Shown: piece by piece, positions 11,706 to 26,064 of the stretch
How the letters are laid out: each line of letters begins with the position of its first letter
Position numbering within the stretch: the first letter of the stretch is position 1
Assembly: GCF_031877795.1 (NCBI RefSeq)
Contig: NC_133933.1
Span: 26,750,029 to 26,814,028 of the forward strand
Source of the DNA: Strix aluco
Taxonomy: Eukaryota; Chordata; Aves; Strigiformes; Strigidae
Reading direction: 5' to 3'
DNA: 64,000 nucleotides
Notes under the pieces: generated by a model
Seen by the model: only the letters and a program-made list of their open reading frames with translations
The model's database searches: none
Told to the model about the DNA's origin: nothing
Position numbers and translations under genes: made by a program

Positions 11706-14700
11706 CTGCAAAAAACCAAAAATATGATTGCCTACAGGTTAACATTTGCCTGGTTTTTATTAAAATAAATCACCAACATTATAAAATAGCAGAAGAAACT
11801 ATTACAGCTCAAACATCCATGCAGCAGATGTACATTCAGGCACATTTTCAGAAAGAATTTTCTTAGGAGGCATGGGGAAAGGAAGATGATATGAAAACAC
11901 CATAATGAAATCAGCTTATGCTCCCAAGCAAAACATGCCATCACATATACCTTCCTAAGAGAAATCACACAGGAAGACTGCCCTGAAAACTTGTTCCGCA
12001 ACACAAGCAGTCACGAGATCATATTAACTGGAACATCAAAAGAGGCTGTTTTACTTTCTTCGGTAATACTTACACTGGTTAGAGCACAATATCAGATGCT
12101 AAAGTAAAGCAAAAAATGTAGTCTGTACACTGAATATATTATATTGCTCACCCATAACTAATCTGTATGATATTGCCTTATTCATGCTTCCAGTCTTCCC
12201 TCTGACTTCAGGTACTAGTCATACATTAAACAGAAAAAAAGTTATTGTCCATGGAGATAACCTAGTGGCATGTACAGACAGCCTGGTGTGAATCATGGCC
12301 ACACATGCATTTGTGCAACAGGCAATGCTGCTGCCATCCAAACTTTGATACAGCTGTATTTGTATTGGTGTCAAAAGTTTCAGCAAAGCTTGCTACTAAG
12401 CACGTAATAAAAAAATACCTGTACAAAAGAAACCCAGCCCCCCTCTTTCAAGATACAGCACTGAATGCCTTGAATTTCAAGTGCCCACAGTCTTCCTCCT
12501 ATCTAAACAATTCAGCTAGTGCCTTCCCACATACAACACGAGCATAGCCTGCTATTATTTACCCTAACTCTAGGATGAAAACAACCGGACTTTCGGCTGC
12601 TAACAGGTTTCTGGTTTCCTGGTTATTACTATGTTGATAGTTTTGTGATGCAGGAAGCTGGAATGCCATACAACATTAAATCAACTCCAATCAAGACACC
12701 ACACAATAATATCACTTTGTAACTTTCAGCATGCCAGCTGTGCAGCTTCATATATTTTTTCGGGTTCTTCCTCTTTTACATCCAAGTCCATCTCCAAATG
12801 AATAACTGACAATGTCTCACTGTTTGCTCATATTTTCTCAGCCCAGACCAACCTGACATCTAGCAAACGCTGCTGGAATAAAACAATGGTGAAACTGAGT
12901 AATACATGTAAAGAAAAATATTTCGAAAGAGGTGCGAAATTATGTCATCATGATAAAATTAGGCTTTTCATAATTAAACAGAAAAGCAGGCTTGAAAAGG
13001 CCATATTCTGTCCAACACGTGGAGTCTCCCTATTTATTTAAAGGGAGTGCTGGACCTCTCAAAGGCCAACAGCGCAGCTCCCACAATAACATTTGTCTTA
13101 CGAGAAGAACAGCAGCATGACAAGCTCTTTGCCTTCTTTCTGATCAACACATTTAGCTAAAAGACATGAAATGCTGGTCCAAGTCCAGAAAATTACTAAG
13201 TGCCCCTAGTAGGCAATGCTGAGTTCCCCAGTACAAACTGAGGGCACTCAAACACTGAGCACTGGGACTCCTTTTTATGAGGCAACCTTCAAACAAAGTG
13301 TTTGAACAACTGTTTACAGAGAGTCTGGCAGCAGCAAGGGGACTACCATTGCTCAGAAATGCCAGAGGCCAGAGGGATGAGAGAATCAGTAATCAATGCT
13401 GGGAAAGTCCCAGAGAAGTACAAATATAACTTTGCCTTCCCTTTGGTCTTTATCAGGTCAGCTCAAGTGTTTCTGAGGATGTAATGCAGCTGTCATTCTG
13501 CAAAGATGTGTTGGGGTGGGGGTGTGTGTGAGGCAAATGGGACACAAGAACTTGGCTCATTTCTCTTCCTTTCTGCACAGTCATATCTTTCCAAAGACTC
13601 CAGAAACTGCATACCTCAGTTTTGGCAGTGATGTAAGGAGCTAAAAGTAATGTGCCAAAAGCAATCTCCTGATGTTAACTATAATTGGTCTTAGATATGT
13701 TCTGAAGACTCAGCTGTGCCTTGGTACCCAAAATAAAGTGTCTTTATCCCAATCCTATTGCTATCAAAAGACCAAGTTGAAGGCTGGCAGTGTGTACCTG
13801 GCATGAAAGGCATTTGTAAAAGTACAAGAAACCATCACTGCATGAATCCAATGGTACAGAGAACATCCATCCTCACCGATGAATGACAAGAAAAGCGTTT
13901 GCAGGTTTCAGAACTGTAGGGCACTGTGTGACAGGATGGACACTATGGATTAAAAGAGCTAGATATTATCCATACTATGGTATCTACAATATCTGAAAGT
14001 GAGATTTCTCTCCACGTTGTTTATGCTGCATGTTCAGGAAGAAAATTATGAAGAATGAGCTAAAAAGCCACAAACTAAGTATGGCATAATTTCCGCAATT
14101 GACATCATGGGTTAAACAGGCACTAGGGGTTCTTAAGCAAAAGGCTGTTAAGTGCATGAGTGCCATGCTTAGTGAAATTAGCGTGTCTGCTTCAATCTCC
14201 TTCTCCTGGGCTAAGTCTTAGGGTGATGTATGACCTTAATAACCTGATTGCTTGTAAGCAAGAATGATCTTCTAGACTCACCATTTCAATTTTTTCCTTC
14301 TTTTTCTGTTACATCATTGCAAATGTAGAAAACTAATGGATGATAAAAACCTAGGCTGGATCCTCAGAGTCTATTTCCTCCCACAAAATAACCTGATGAA
14401 GGCTAGTCTTCACTTTTTTACCTACACTGCGTTCCATGTTTCCATCCACACTGAAGCAACTGCACTCAACACCGTGGTAAACAAAGTGGCCTCTTTGTAG
14501 GAACCTATCAAAAATTTTTACAGCTACAATACATTCTTCAAATGAGTCTTCCAGAGATTATCACATGAGATAAGCATTTTAGGTTTTCTCTGCCATTTTC
14601 CCCCTTTGGCTTGCTTCTTTGTACTTTCCACTGAATTTCTGGTCTTACCTTCCCCATAAGCAACACACCTTTCTCTTCCCATACACCCTCAAGCCTATAT

Positions 14701-15351
14701 TCCCATTGAAAAACTTCTCTTTCAGTATTTCCAATACTGTCTTCCTATTAGATCAACTAGTGTAGTTGCAAAAAAGGAGAAAAGCCCTTTCTGTGCCTTG
14801 CAGCTTCTGTGCTTGAGAGCTTGTCTACTTCTTCCAACTATACTGATTGGTCTTAGAAAAGATACTACCGTTACCTATAAACATTGCCTTGCCTTGCCTA
14901 TAAACACTGCCTTCCCTTTATGCTTAGCCCATCGCAACCACATCAATCACTGTTACCAGAAACACTGCTGCAAAACTTGTATCTGTAGGAGCTAAATGAA
15001 GGCTTAAAAAGTAGGCCTTCATGCAAAAGAGTTTCCAGTGCACTAAACATATTAACAGAAGACAAGGGGGAAAAAAAGACCCACAGGAGAGAAGGAAGAC
15101 TGAGTTAAACTTCCCCTTTAATCCTTTCTCATTTCTTCTGGCACCTTGTCTGAACACTCCCTTCTTAAAGAGGTAGAAAGAGTTTGGTATGTCTGTGGGT
15201 CATGACATGGATGGCTAGGGCTTTTGGGATGGGGGGAGTACTGTGCATCACCACATGCACATAGAAGTGATAGATTCAATCACTTGCATGAGTAAGAGAC
15301 AGTTTCCACACACACAACCTCATCTCCCTCGCTTACAAGAGACACATTTAA

Positions 15352-15420
15352 ACACCTGCATGCACAAGTAGCCGATGATGCACAGCAACTGCATGCGTGC
15401 AGGTGTGAGCATGCACACCT
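15352..15420. repeat. TG/CA-rich segment with overlapping inverted repeats
   Basis: ACACCTGCA (15352-15360) pairs with TGCAGGTGT (15398-15406), and AGGTGTG (15401-15407) pairs with CACACCT (15414-15420), giving two mutually exclusive hairpins. The surroundings (about 15240-15435) are rich in TG/CA and GCATGC steps. It looks like a degenerate TG/CA microsatellite region. Confidence 0.5.
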
Positions 15421-18400
15421 TCTCACATGTGTGAGTGAAAGCTCAAAATCAACAAACTCAAAATTCAGGTTGTGCAGAATCTCTGCAGTTTCTGAACATG
15501 GGGATGTTCTTCCAGGTATATCTGTTTATTTACTCTCACTTTCAAGAGAGTGATAATGCAACGCTGCCTTTTCTAATAAAGGATTATTCAGGGAACATAC
15601 GCATACGGTCATATTGTGTGGGGATGAGCTGAATAGGTAGCATTGTTACCAGAAGGTTATCCAGCAGACTTCTAGCCCAGTATGCAGAGTAATTTTCATT
15701 CAGTAGCAATGCTCTAAATTCTAAGAACAATTTGGTTTTGTCTACCCTCTTTTTATACGGGATTCCTTCCTTTCACAGGAAATCAAATAGTTCACCAAAA
15801 TGCTTGCTAATCTCTTCTTGACAAAGTATCTTGTACACTTAAGCCCTGTCTTCTAGCTATCTTTTTCTACAGGCACTGCTAACCTTCCCCTCATCAATTT
15901 TTCTTCTACTCTGACCCTTCTTAAAAAACACCCGGGGAAAAAATTATCTTGCAAATATCCATGAAGGATCTCTACATATCACATACATGCGGCTACTGCC
16001 AGCAGGTCAAGGCAAAACAAATGTGAATATATGAATAATACAGTTAATTGCTTGAAAGGGCTCATGGAGCAGCCAGATGCAAACAAAGCATTGCTGTTGC
16101 TTGTACAGCTACACATGTTTAGGAAGCCCAGTCGGGGATCACGGTGATGACAGCACTCACATGCCACCCTCATCGGGCCTGCCAGATTTCTGGTATTTTA
16201 TAAATCCCATTGAAATCTACTCTTCATTGGTTCTGCAAAGGCATTCTGCTCAGTCTTCAGGGGGAGACCCTCTGCTCTGCTGGCAGGGATTTGTCTGTGC
16301 TCCTCCTCCTCCATTAGAGTAGGCTAGACCACGATGCTATCTTGGAAGCGTATCCCAAGTCACCATGACCAGGGCATTCAGCAGTGAAAAGCTTTAGTTT
16401 TGTCACAAACTCTTTTCAGAAGAATGACAAGTGAATTTCCAGAAAATACTGATCTCTAAATTACTTCTGTCACTTGTTATGCTTATTTTTCAGATCAAAT
16501 GCAGAGCATTAACTGATATATTTTTTTTAAAATTCAGGTATCAAGTAGCTGAAATCTTCTTTAAAATACTGGAGGATGAAACTGTTTATATGCACACATG
16601 TTTATACTTTCAAGTAACTATCACACAGTTCTGAATATAAAAATAAGGACAAGGATTGTCTTAGTCTGTATTTTATAAACTGTAAAGTACACTGAGAACA
16701 CTATGTAATTCATGATAAAAACCAAAGCAGAATGTTTGCAAAATTAGCAGAAACATGGCTTCTTTAAAAAATGGGGTATATCAGAAGCTGATGTAAGTAG
16801 AACAGCAGCGTTTGGTGTCAGTGTAATTATACTGGTTCAAAAACAAACCCTAAAAAACCTCCAAAACCCAAGACTCTGTTAATAGAAATGTAATTATTTT
16901 GCTCAAATTTTCCTTTGCCTACTCCCCTTCTCATATATATAGGCAGCTAAAGCAGGGGATAACTGAATGAACACATTAGTGTATGTATTCTAGACAATAA
17001 CCACTGAGAGCAGATGCCAGAACAGCCTGTCTTCATGACTCATTACACACATAAAAGGAAAAAATTCGACAGAAAGACACGCTGGTTCTTTCAAATAACT
17101 AGAGCTCCAAAACAGCAACTTGCTTAGTTTATTTCCAATAACTACTGGCCAATAACTACTTCTAGTCTTCTATAGTTACCACAATCAGATGCAGAAGAAT
17201 AGGAAAATTACAATTAAGTATAATTTACAGTGGAATAGTTTTGGCTAATAAATTCATCACCTCCCCAGCAAGCAAGCAAACAAACAAAAAACTGAATGTG
17301 GTTCAGCAGTGATGATACACAGGCCGATGCATCAATGACATACATCTGCTGCAGCCAAGAAAACCCTAGGCACACATCAAAGGCCAAGCTTTAGCAACAA
17401 CAAGGGCATTTTATAGCTAGTTTGGAGAATTATGGTCACCAACTGTTAAGAAATATTTTTGGCGACTTACAGCTTCTTAAAACAAGTTGATGAACTTTCA
17501 AAACATAATAGTAAGATCATATGGCCACTTAAAAATATCTGTCTGCTGCATTGCCCTGGAACTTGGGATGGTCACTGCTGTGATCCAGTGTGGGTTCTGC
17601 AATCACTGAATAGCAGTAAATATGGCATTATCTTGTAAAAACCTGCTATTAATCTGTTTTCCTCTCCATTCATTCTGGACTGTCTGATCTCCTCCCTCCA
17701 GATGCTGTTGGCTCCCTGATAACTTCCTTCCCTTCTCTTCTCTGTCATTTCAGACTCCTGCGATGTTCTTGTGTATTACAACATCTTGGCAGGCTCACTA
17801 ATCTTCCTCTTACTTATCAGTCATTATCCATGGTTTCCACTGAAAATTCAAGGGCCTTTTAAAATAATAGAAATAACCCGACATGTACTTGAAAGCTCAA
17901 AGTAAATAAGCCCAAACAATGAGATCCAGTGGTAAATGATGTGCTAATGCTGGTTAACATCAGAGCAGAGATAAGTCCAGCTATGCACAACATCATGGCT
18001 GAAAACTGCCGTTTAGGATAACCACTTCTGAACTAGAAGAAACCTGCAGAGGACCCCAGCCTAACACTCTGCAGCAGAATAACCAGATTCCCAAGGTCTG
18101 CATATGCAGCCGCTTGTGGTTTCCAAATTCTTACGTACTATTAACCCTACTGAAAGATTCACTCGCTGCCTAGTTCCAGATTTCAAAGGTGTCCTCAGAC
18201 AGCTCTCAGGGACTTCATCCAGCCCTTTCTGAAGCTTACAGTTAAAAAAATGACCACGCTAATTCTCAATCCTTTCTCACTCCTTGGTTGAGTTCGAGGT
18301 CTTTGATCCTATCTTGGACACAAGGATAAGCAAACCCTTAATTCTGTTGCAAACCTCTCCAGTTTCTTACTCATTATATGTGGAAACATATGTTGTAAAG

Positions 18401-21400
18401 TGCAAGCCTCCATGCAGTAACTTTTGCCAGATAACTGGGAATCTGCTGGCTACCAAAATCTTAGCTTCTTCTTATCGCCAGTAGTGCAAGAGACTGACTG
18501 TGTATTTTTTCAAAAATTCTCAGTGCGAATTTTTAAGCTCTTCTTGTAACTGCTTCTGCAAAAGAGTAATTCAGACTGCCTTCAGTGCTATCGAGTTAAA
18601 AGGGCTTTACAGCCCCCCTGCTTATCAATGGAAGTCTCTCCAATATTTGCAAAGGTCTCCGAATCAGGCTCAAACCGAGGGCAGAATCTTTAGAGACTAG
18701 TATATGAGATGCAGTGTTCCTGCCAAAATACAAAGGTATGGAGTACTTGCCAAAGTTTTAAAAAAACCCATAGCTCTCTGATCCATCTGCTCAGAACTTG
18801 CCAGACACGTTCTTCATGAAAACTTGCAAATAAAAAGAACATATTGCACACATAACCCAAACCCTTTTATATCTGGATGGGCTACAGCTGCAGTAGGATT
18901 CTTACAGCGTTGGCTGCTACTCACTTAAAGGTAAAAGAAGGTGAAGTGCAAGGGGGCTAAAGAGATGAGCAGCTAAAGCAGGTCAAAAAAGGAGGGGAAG
19001 TCAAATGTTATGGAATCACTGTGGCTCACTCACTGCATCGCCCTGTGGTGAGGGGATGAGCTCTGGGAAGAGAATGGATCCTAAGAAGGGATTTCCTCTC
19101 TATTTGTTCCCCAAGCAGGGCCTTCCTCCTGCCACTGGAGATGCATGTGCAGTGTAAGTTGGGGATACAGCCCTGAGGCCGTTCAGTCTGATTTATGCTT
19201 AAGCAGGCAGGAAGACTCTGCATTGTATAAGCAATAAACAAGAACGGAGGGTCTGGGGTCCTTCTCCTGGAAGATTCTGAAATATTGAGTGCAATTTCCT
19301 GCTGTTTAGGAGATTTTAAGATAGCTCCAAAGAAAGATTTTATATAAAATGAAGCAAAACAAAAAAAAAAGTCCTGTAAACTTATCTAGCATTTAGCTTT
19401 AACTTGCCAGAGGCACATTATGTTTTATTAAAGTATCTACAAAGAGGAGACAAAGTCAACAAAAACAGAGTGGGTTCCCCTGTCTTCTAGCCAAATCCCC
19501 TAGATCCTGCAAGGTACTCCTGTGTTCATCTCCCCTTTATGCACAGGTCTCCCAAGCCCTTCCTCTTCCTTGGTCCTGTCCCTGACAGCCCTATGTCACG
19601 TTCACATGCATTTTACTGTAACATTTTGGCATGCAACTTTCTTTGCTATCTGAATATTTGGACTTACTGCTTCTTTTAGGATGCTGTCTTTACTTCTGCA
19701 AATCACTCCTCTTTCTTCCCTTCCGCTTGCCTGCATTGTTCTCCATAAGTCATGATTCTCCTTGTGGTTTTCTCTTCCCACCACCTACAGGCTTCCACCC
19801 AAACCGCTCCCGTCCTCCTCCATTTTATTCCATCATCTATTCTTCTTCACACAGGCTTCTCTCCAACAAAGCTTCACATTGTTTCCTACACCTCCCCAAA
19901 CCAGCAATATTTACCTTTCCCCCTCCAACAGGCACCCTAGAGCAAGGCCAGCAAGCCAACCTGATGTTCCTCAGCCCAGTAACTACCACACTGCAGTGCT
20001 TGGTTAGAACTTGCTTGTGTCTCAGTGTAACATGGGCTTGCTACCCCACCAGACTGCAGCCCAAAGAGCAGGAACCCAAACTTAGTGGCTGGTTTCTCAC
20101 CCATGTCCTGCATTCTTAAGCTCCCTATAACGTACACACATTGCAAACAGCAGTAAATCTATCAGCTCAGTGCCCCACATTTCTACACATGGCAGTGTTG
20201 AGCTGGGAGTACATGATGGCTCGTGCCAGTAGCTAATGGGGATATTATATACTTCTTCAAGTTGACTTCAGTAACTGTTCTGTTCCTGGCAAGACGTGGC
20301 TGCATCTCAGATAAGATCTCAAATCACAGTGAATATGACGCAGCAATAAATACCTCCCCTCACCCACACTCACAGATTATTTGCCAAAGGTACTCTATAC
20401 ATGGTCTTCAGCATACTGACTTTTTTTTGTAGGTGATACAGTATTTTGAACCAAAAAAAATTATTCTGGAACAAGGAGAAAGCATCAATTTGACTGAAAT
20501 ATACTGGAAATTAACTTCCTCTAGTCCTGAGCTATTGCTGAGTGGCAGGGGAAGGAGGAGGAGGTTGGTAGAGTAGAAAGTTATTAGGTCCACGCTTTGT
20601 ATCAGGTTTGGCACTTCAAAGAGCACTGTACATTTGCCATTTAATGTAACCTTGTAACCTTTCAGAGTCTGGTTTCAGGACAGCAATACATAAATTGTGA
20701 GATCCAAATATACTACTTTGGATGTGGGTCACAGAGACGGCAGTCAATTAAAATCAAATGCCCCAGGTGATATCTGTAATACAGACATCCTGCGCCAGCT
20801 CACAGCCACAAATCCTGCTTCCTGGCATTTTCTTCCGTGGCATTAGAGACGGCACTTTTGGCAAGAAAAGAGAGCAAGGCCCCTCTGCTCCTGATTATAA
20901 GGAGATCAGTCTGGAGCAGCTCTGCTGCAGTCAGTGTAAATTGCCTCAGATTTGCACTGCGGAGATTTGGCCCAAATCTATAGTAGCTCGCTCTAAACGT
21001 ATTCCCTAACTGAAAAACAAGACAAAACACTGTCTGAATTGAAAGTATTTGAACAACTGACTGTGGTTTAAATTTAAATCTGACTCATAATGGAGTAATA
21101 TGTTCCACAGCATCTTCCTCCTTGTACCTCCAAGCAGGGAGAGAGGCCCTTAAAGAAACGGGGGTTACCACTGTCTGGAGGGCAGATGGTTCTTCCTAGA
21201 CCCCAAGCAAGTTCCACAGGAGCCCTCAGCATGGACCAGGCCCTCCCCGACATGGAAAGACCAAGTTCTGCTCCTGCTTGCTTCAAATTCTTCATCGCAA
21301 TCCAATGTGTTCCCCCAGACTTTAAGCTGGTGCCATTCCTTTGCTCCAACCCTGCACTCTGATACGTCCCATGGTACGTCCCCCATCATCCACAGTCTCT

Positions 21401-21961
21401 CAAGTACCCCCACCCACAGCAGCCACAGATAATGACGATAAAAAACGGCGCTTTGGCTGCATTTTTTGTGATGCTTTATGATGCGTTAACAAGACATGAC
21501 ACTGCTTCCATAAGACGTAATTATTACTTGTCATTGTTTGACCATCTGTACATAATAAAAATACCTTAAAAACAATCCCACAATGCTGTCTGAAGCTTTT
21601 CACCCTGCGAGGGTTTCCACTCATCCAGCTTTGCAGTGGTGCCTATTTGTTTTTTGGAATGCTTATTCATAAGAGACAAGCTTTTTTTTTTGAAGGGTGC
21701 AGGGACTTTATTCATAAATACAGAAGCACCTTAATAAAAGAAAGATGCAAGGAAGTCTTCAAAGCAGGCAAGAAAACGGATGAACAAAGACATTCCCATA
21801 ACAACTGAGCTTTATCTGATCAAATTCCAATAAAGCCTGCATTTGGCATAAATCTTTAAAAACATAGCAAGGGCCACTGGAGGATGCTAAAACTTGTTTA
21901 TTTAATATTACTCCTCCTCCCTCCCCCAAAAGTACTTTATCCCCTTAATATTTTCTGAAGG

Positions 21962-22046
21962 CTCCGTGCACATTGAGAAGCGTATCAAGCGAACACGGCG
22001 CAGGGAGGAGAAGTGCGGGAGAGCACTCGCGTGAGGTCACACCGCT
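21962..22046. other. CpG-dense patch in intron 2
   Basis: About nine CpG dinucleotides fall within roughly 85 bases (CGTATC, GCGAACACGGCGC, CTCGCGTGAGGTCAC and others) in otherwise CpG-poor DNA. It includes the half-site AGGTCA in GTGAGGTCAC. Too short for a classical CpG island; it could be an enhancer or intronic promoter, but this is inference from composition only. Confidence 0.35.
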
Positions 22047-22074
22047 TCCTCCCTTCCTTCCTTCCCTCCAGCTC
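22044..22074. repeat. CCTT/TTCC simple repeat
   Basis: A short tract of CTTCC units (CTCCCTTCCTTCCTTCCCTCC) follows the CpG-dense patch. It is a polypyrimidine microsatellite on the plus strand. Confidence 0.7.
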
Positions 22075-23788
22075 CCCACTCTCCAATGTGCTGATGATCA
22101 GCAGCACCACCAGCAGATTAACCCTCACTTTCGGCCAGAAGAAACAACAGAAAAGACAGTACTTTTAAAGAATTTAATTCTCTGTGGCTTCACTTAACCA
22201 GAGCCAAGAAGAGACAGCAGCTTTTATACCAGCCTTATAAAAGAAACTTAATTCCTACTTCTACGAATTTTATTATTTTCCATCCTAAGACTAATATGTG
22301 CGCTGTGCTTCCCATCTGTATGGGAACACACAGATGTGACTGACTAATCCTTAAATACCAAGAGAAGTATTCTGGGTGAAAACAAACATTAAAAGAAACT
22401 GTTTCTGCTCTCGGGGATTACCACTCACCCACTGGCTTCATGGACGTGTCCAGGGCACCTCCATGAGAGTTAATCTCCAGGACCTACTCCCCAGAGAAAC
22501 CCAGGGGGCAGCAGACTTGGCAAACAGATCTACAACCACTCGCTCCCAGCACAAGTATGACGGGGTGCTCTCTGCTCCAGCCCTGCCTCTGAGGTGGGAA
22601 CAGGGTCCTGCTGCTGCTGCGCTGGGGGCCGGGAGCAAGGGGCACGGCCCTGGCTCGCCACACCAAGCAGCCCCAGACTGCCTTCCCAGAGTCAGTGCAA
22701 ACAAGGGCTGCAGGAAAACACAAAGTCCTTTTCTGATGTGGTTTGGTAAAGGGTGCCAAGTATAGCCTGAGGAAAGCTTAGCCGAAAAGGTGCAGTCTTG
22801 CATTTCTTTTCTCATTTTAAGGGGTAGATCTGTAAGGTCAGAGGACCACACAAAGAAAGAATCAGGAGAAGAAACAAAATATTTATATTCTGCTTGCTGA
22901 TTTTTTCCATTTACCCGGCACATCTGTCTCTAGCTGATCCTAAAATAGTCCTTCAGAGTAATATTGTCCCTTCTGCAACAGTGGTATATATACTACTACT
23001 AAACTGTCACTGGACTAAAGCAGAGAGCTCTTAGAGAGCAGTTAGGAGACTTGCACGGCTACTTTCCCAGTGAACCACAACACAGCTCTGACTCTATCCA
23101 GAAGACTTCTGTCCCTCTCTTCCTGCTTGACTGAGAAAGATGAGGGGACATGGGAACAATCATTCCCTGCAACTGCAGGTATGAGAGGAATTTCAAATAC
23201 CCTCATCAAGATCTCCCCAACAAAGCAAAATGCTAGGCAACTCGAAACTTGGTGAGAGGGAAAAAAAAACCCAACACCCTAATAATTAGATGTTGCTTAT
23301 GCAAGACGAAAAACCACATTGTTCCTTCTGGGCACAACAGCCCTGGCAAGCCCAGCACGTATCTCACAAGACAGGAAGCAGTGCTTATGCACGGAGGAGC
23401 CATGGTGGCTGCACATGCCAACTCCACCAGCATCTCCTCTGTGAGGCTCGCTCTCCATGCATGGCTTCTCATGCTGGAAACAAAGACACCCGAGTAAGTC
23501 TTCAGCCCTTACAGAATGTATTTGCCTCTCCCACTTGCACTGAAATGAGCATCTTCCTCATTCTCCCCTTTTACCTTCCATGTTTGTACCTTCCTCCACT
23601 GGTAGACACACCTATCTGCACTATCAATCTATCATTACACAGCCCTGAAGCTCCTCTAGCACCACTGTGTCACCAATGCTTCCTACCCATCCTTCCTCAC
23701 CTTCAGCTCCCTAGGTTTTCTTCTTTCTAATCTCTAAAATTCATATACTAAGTTTTAGGATGCTTTCTATAGCACTGTCCTACAATAT

Positions 23789-23835
23789 ATCACAGAATAT
23801 AATATCTCAAGTTGGAAGGAACCCATAAGGAGGGT
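23789..23835 (-). mobile_element. short CR1 LINE 3'-terminus fragment
   Basis: The plus strand reads ATCACAGAATATAATATC followed by AAGTTGGAAGGAACCC. Its complement ends in GGGTTCCTTCCAACTT and a degenerate ATTCTATGAT-type tail, which is the typical avian CR1 3' terminus. Only some 45 bases are recognisable. Confidence 0.65.
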
Positions 23836-26064
23836 CCCTCCTCTTCAATTTCTCCCTGCTTTTCCTTTTCCTGTTAAATGCTGCATGCTAACCTCAGGTG
23901 TTCTGATGGAGGTTAGATGCAGCAGTATTTAGGGTCTCTGATGTTCCTGCTGTAGAGCTGCTAGCAGGGAATCCATGCAGTTCAGACTGGTCATCACAGA
24001 GCTAAGACAGTATCTTCATACAAGGTTTTGGGAAGAACTGCATACAAGGTTGCAAGAAATAAATATGACCAAAGCAGGGAAAAAGCAACCAGCAGAAGAG
24101 GTTACAGGAGCTTGTAAGAAGTAAAGCAGACGGAGCAACTAACAGGCAGCTTCTACCATTTTAATAGGTGCTCTGCAAGGGAAATGCTTCAGAGGCAGCT
24201 TGCCTTTCTACAGGCAAAGGAGCAAAGTAACATGCCTAAAATATGCCTGGCACAAACACACACTCAGAGCTTGCTGCCTTTGGCTTGCCTGTTACTTGGT
24301 GGAGAAAAGACCTAATTCTACAATAACCTGCACTCATTACTCACCTAACACTTCACTCAGTATGCCCCACCCAGCCTAAAAAAGAAACTGCCTTACTCCC
24401 CAGCTATATATTTACCTAAAGGACCCAAGTACCTGCCCTGGATGCAGGTGTCAGTCATTTCCATGGGCACAGGCTTGCTGGAGTCAGGCTCTCTCAAATA
24501 AGCTCCAGCTGTTTCTCATCACAAGGCGAAATCTCAGCCAAGCAAAGGCCCTTTCTTCCCTACCTCCGCTGAACCCTTTGCGTCCCACGTTCCTCAAACA
24601 CGGAAAGGCAATGAACCGCGCTCAGTCAACCGCAGCTGTACTCCTTTCAGGTGGCTGACTAACAGCTCTCAAAAGTAGAACAACAGAAAGCCCAGAGATG
24701 CCATCAACTCCTTTTAGGATGTCTGAACAGTGAGGTCAAGCCAGAACATACAATTGTTTCAACAGGCTGGTGTGGCAGCAACACAGGGACTCGTAGTGTA
24801 ATTCTCTGTGACGGCTGTTCTATATAGATGGCACCAGTGATGCTCATTAAAGATTCCTATGTTTCTCTTTTAACAGATTACATGTTACTTACTCAACTTT
24901 TCTGCCAGCCTCTCCTTGGGAAGGAAGGCAGTCAGGTTGTAGTCGTGAAGCCAAGCACCCAGTGACCACCCGTGGGCCTGAACCACATTCAACTGGGAAT
25001 CACACTTCTCCTACATTTAAACAGTCCAGTGCACCTTTCCCTGCTGTCAGTCTCTAAGGCTGGCTTATACTGTCACTTCAGCAAGCATGTGAACCCAAAT
25101 TCCACCCTCTCTGCTCCAAGTTTGGCTTGCACTTGACCAGACCAGGCAGGAAAAGGTGAATGTTGAAAGTGAGGGAGAAGACTAACTCAAATTTGCACCC
25201 ACTGGATCTGAACCGGACTCCACAGTGCTGCAAACCCAGGGCAGTGCTCAGGCATAGCTAATGATGGCAGCAAGAACAGAGCCAAAGAGGGGCTCAATAC
25301 ACTTTTACAAGGTGATATCCTGTCTGGCAGGGTTTTCAGCAGAACAAGTCCCAGGTTGCTGGAACAACCATGAGTTTTTCTCAGTATAAAAATGGGGGAA
25401 CTGGGAACTGAGCCCCTTCTGGTGGCTGTGTTTCTCAGAAAAGTGACCTATACTTTAGGTGAAAGATGTTCTAGACAGTATTTGCACAAACACACAGACT
25501 CTATATAAGTGACTTTAATGGCTTTAAAGATTAAATTACATCAATCTTATCAACACTCAGGAGTGAGAAAGTCATGGGGTCATTTTCTTCCTCACTCCTC
25601 AATCCCTCAATTGTCCACTCACTCCCTTGCCTCAAACCCTGGGCTACTATACAGAAGCCAGGTCTGAAAATGTTAAGCTTTGAAACTCAATTATTAGGAA
25701 TGATGTTTCTGCAAGGAACGGTTAACAGGCTTGTCCTGAACAGAGGCCAGAGAGAGGAACTTGACTTCTATGTAAACTACAGTACAGGCCAGGTGTTGGG
25801 AGACAGAGATCCTGGGGATGACTTGTCTGATGTCTTGTTGTGTCACTTATTGCTCTATGCTTAAACTTTGGAGTCCTGAGGCACAATTCCTAGAAAAAGT
25901 TTGCACATTTGAGCTTTCTAGGAAAGATATGGGAAGTAAGAGGCTACTTTGGAAAGACGGGACTCAACCGCTTCTCCCCGTGGTTTGTTCCACCTGCTAA
26001 ACAGTTACCAGGTGGGTTTGCTGCAGAAAAACGGGGAGCTGACGCGTGTGAGGTGTCACCATAC

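Larger units (their letters stand above)
11706..26064 (-). other. TGFB2: TGFB2 intron 2 (14.4 kb)
   Basis: The donor is GTATGG next to exon 2 and the acceptor TTTTTTGCAG before exon 3. No coding exon is supported. The intron contains a CR1 3'-end fragment (23789-23835), a CpG-dense patch with a CCTT tract (about 21962-22075), a GC-rich stretch at about 22430-22700, pyrimidine-rich DNA at about 19540-19940 and 23480-23730, and TG/CA-rich small hairpins at 15352-15420. Open frames of up to 162 codons exist but look like chance frames in pyrimidine-rich or GC-rich DNA. Confidence 0.9.

Noticed and set aside
17265-17290. CAAG/CAAA units considered as a repeat array
   Set aside because: A short, degenerate simple repeat with no regular spacing or structure.
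19631-20119. 162-codon open frame on the plus strand in intron 2
   Set aside because: It lies in strongly pyrimidine-rich DNA, is full of Leu, Ser, Pro and Phe as expected from CT-rich codons, overlaps other frames on both strands and has no recognisable domain.
23290-23730. 146-codon open frame on the plus strand
   Set aside because: The second half is C/T-rich intron DNA; several overlapping frames exist and nothing is recognisable.
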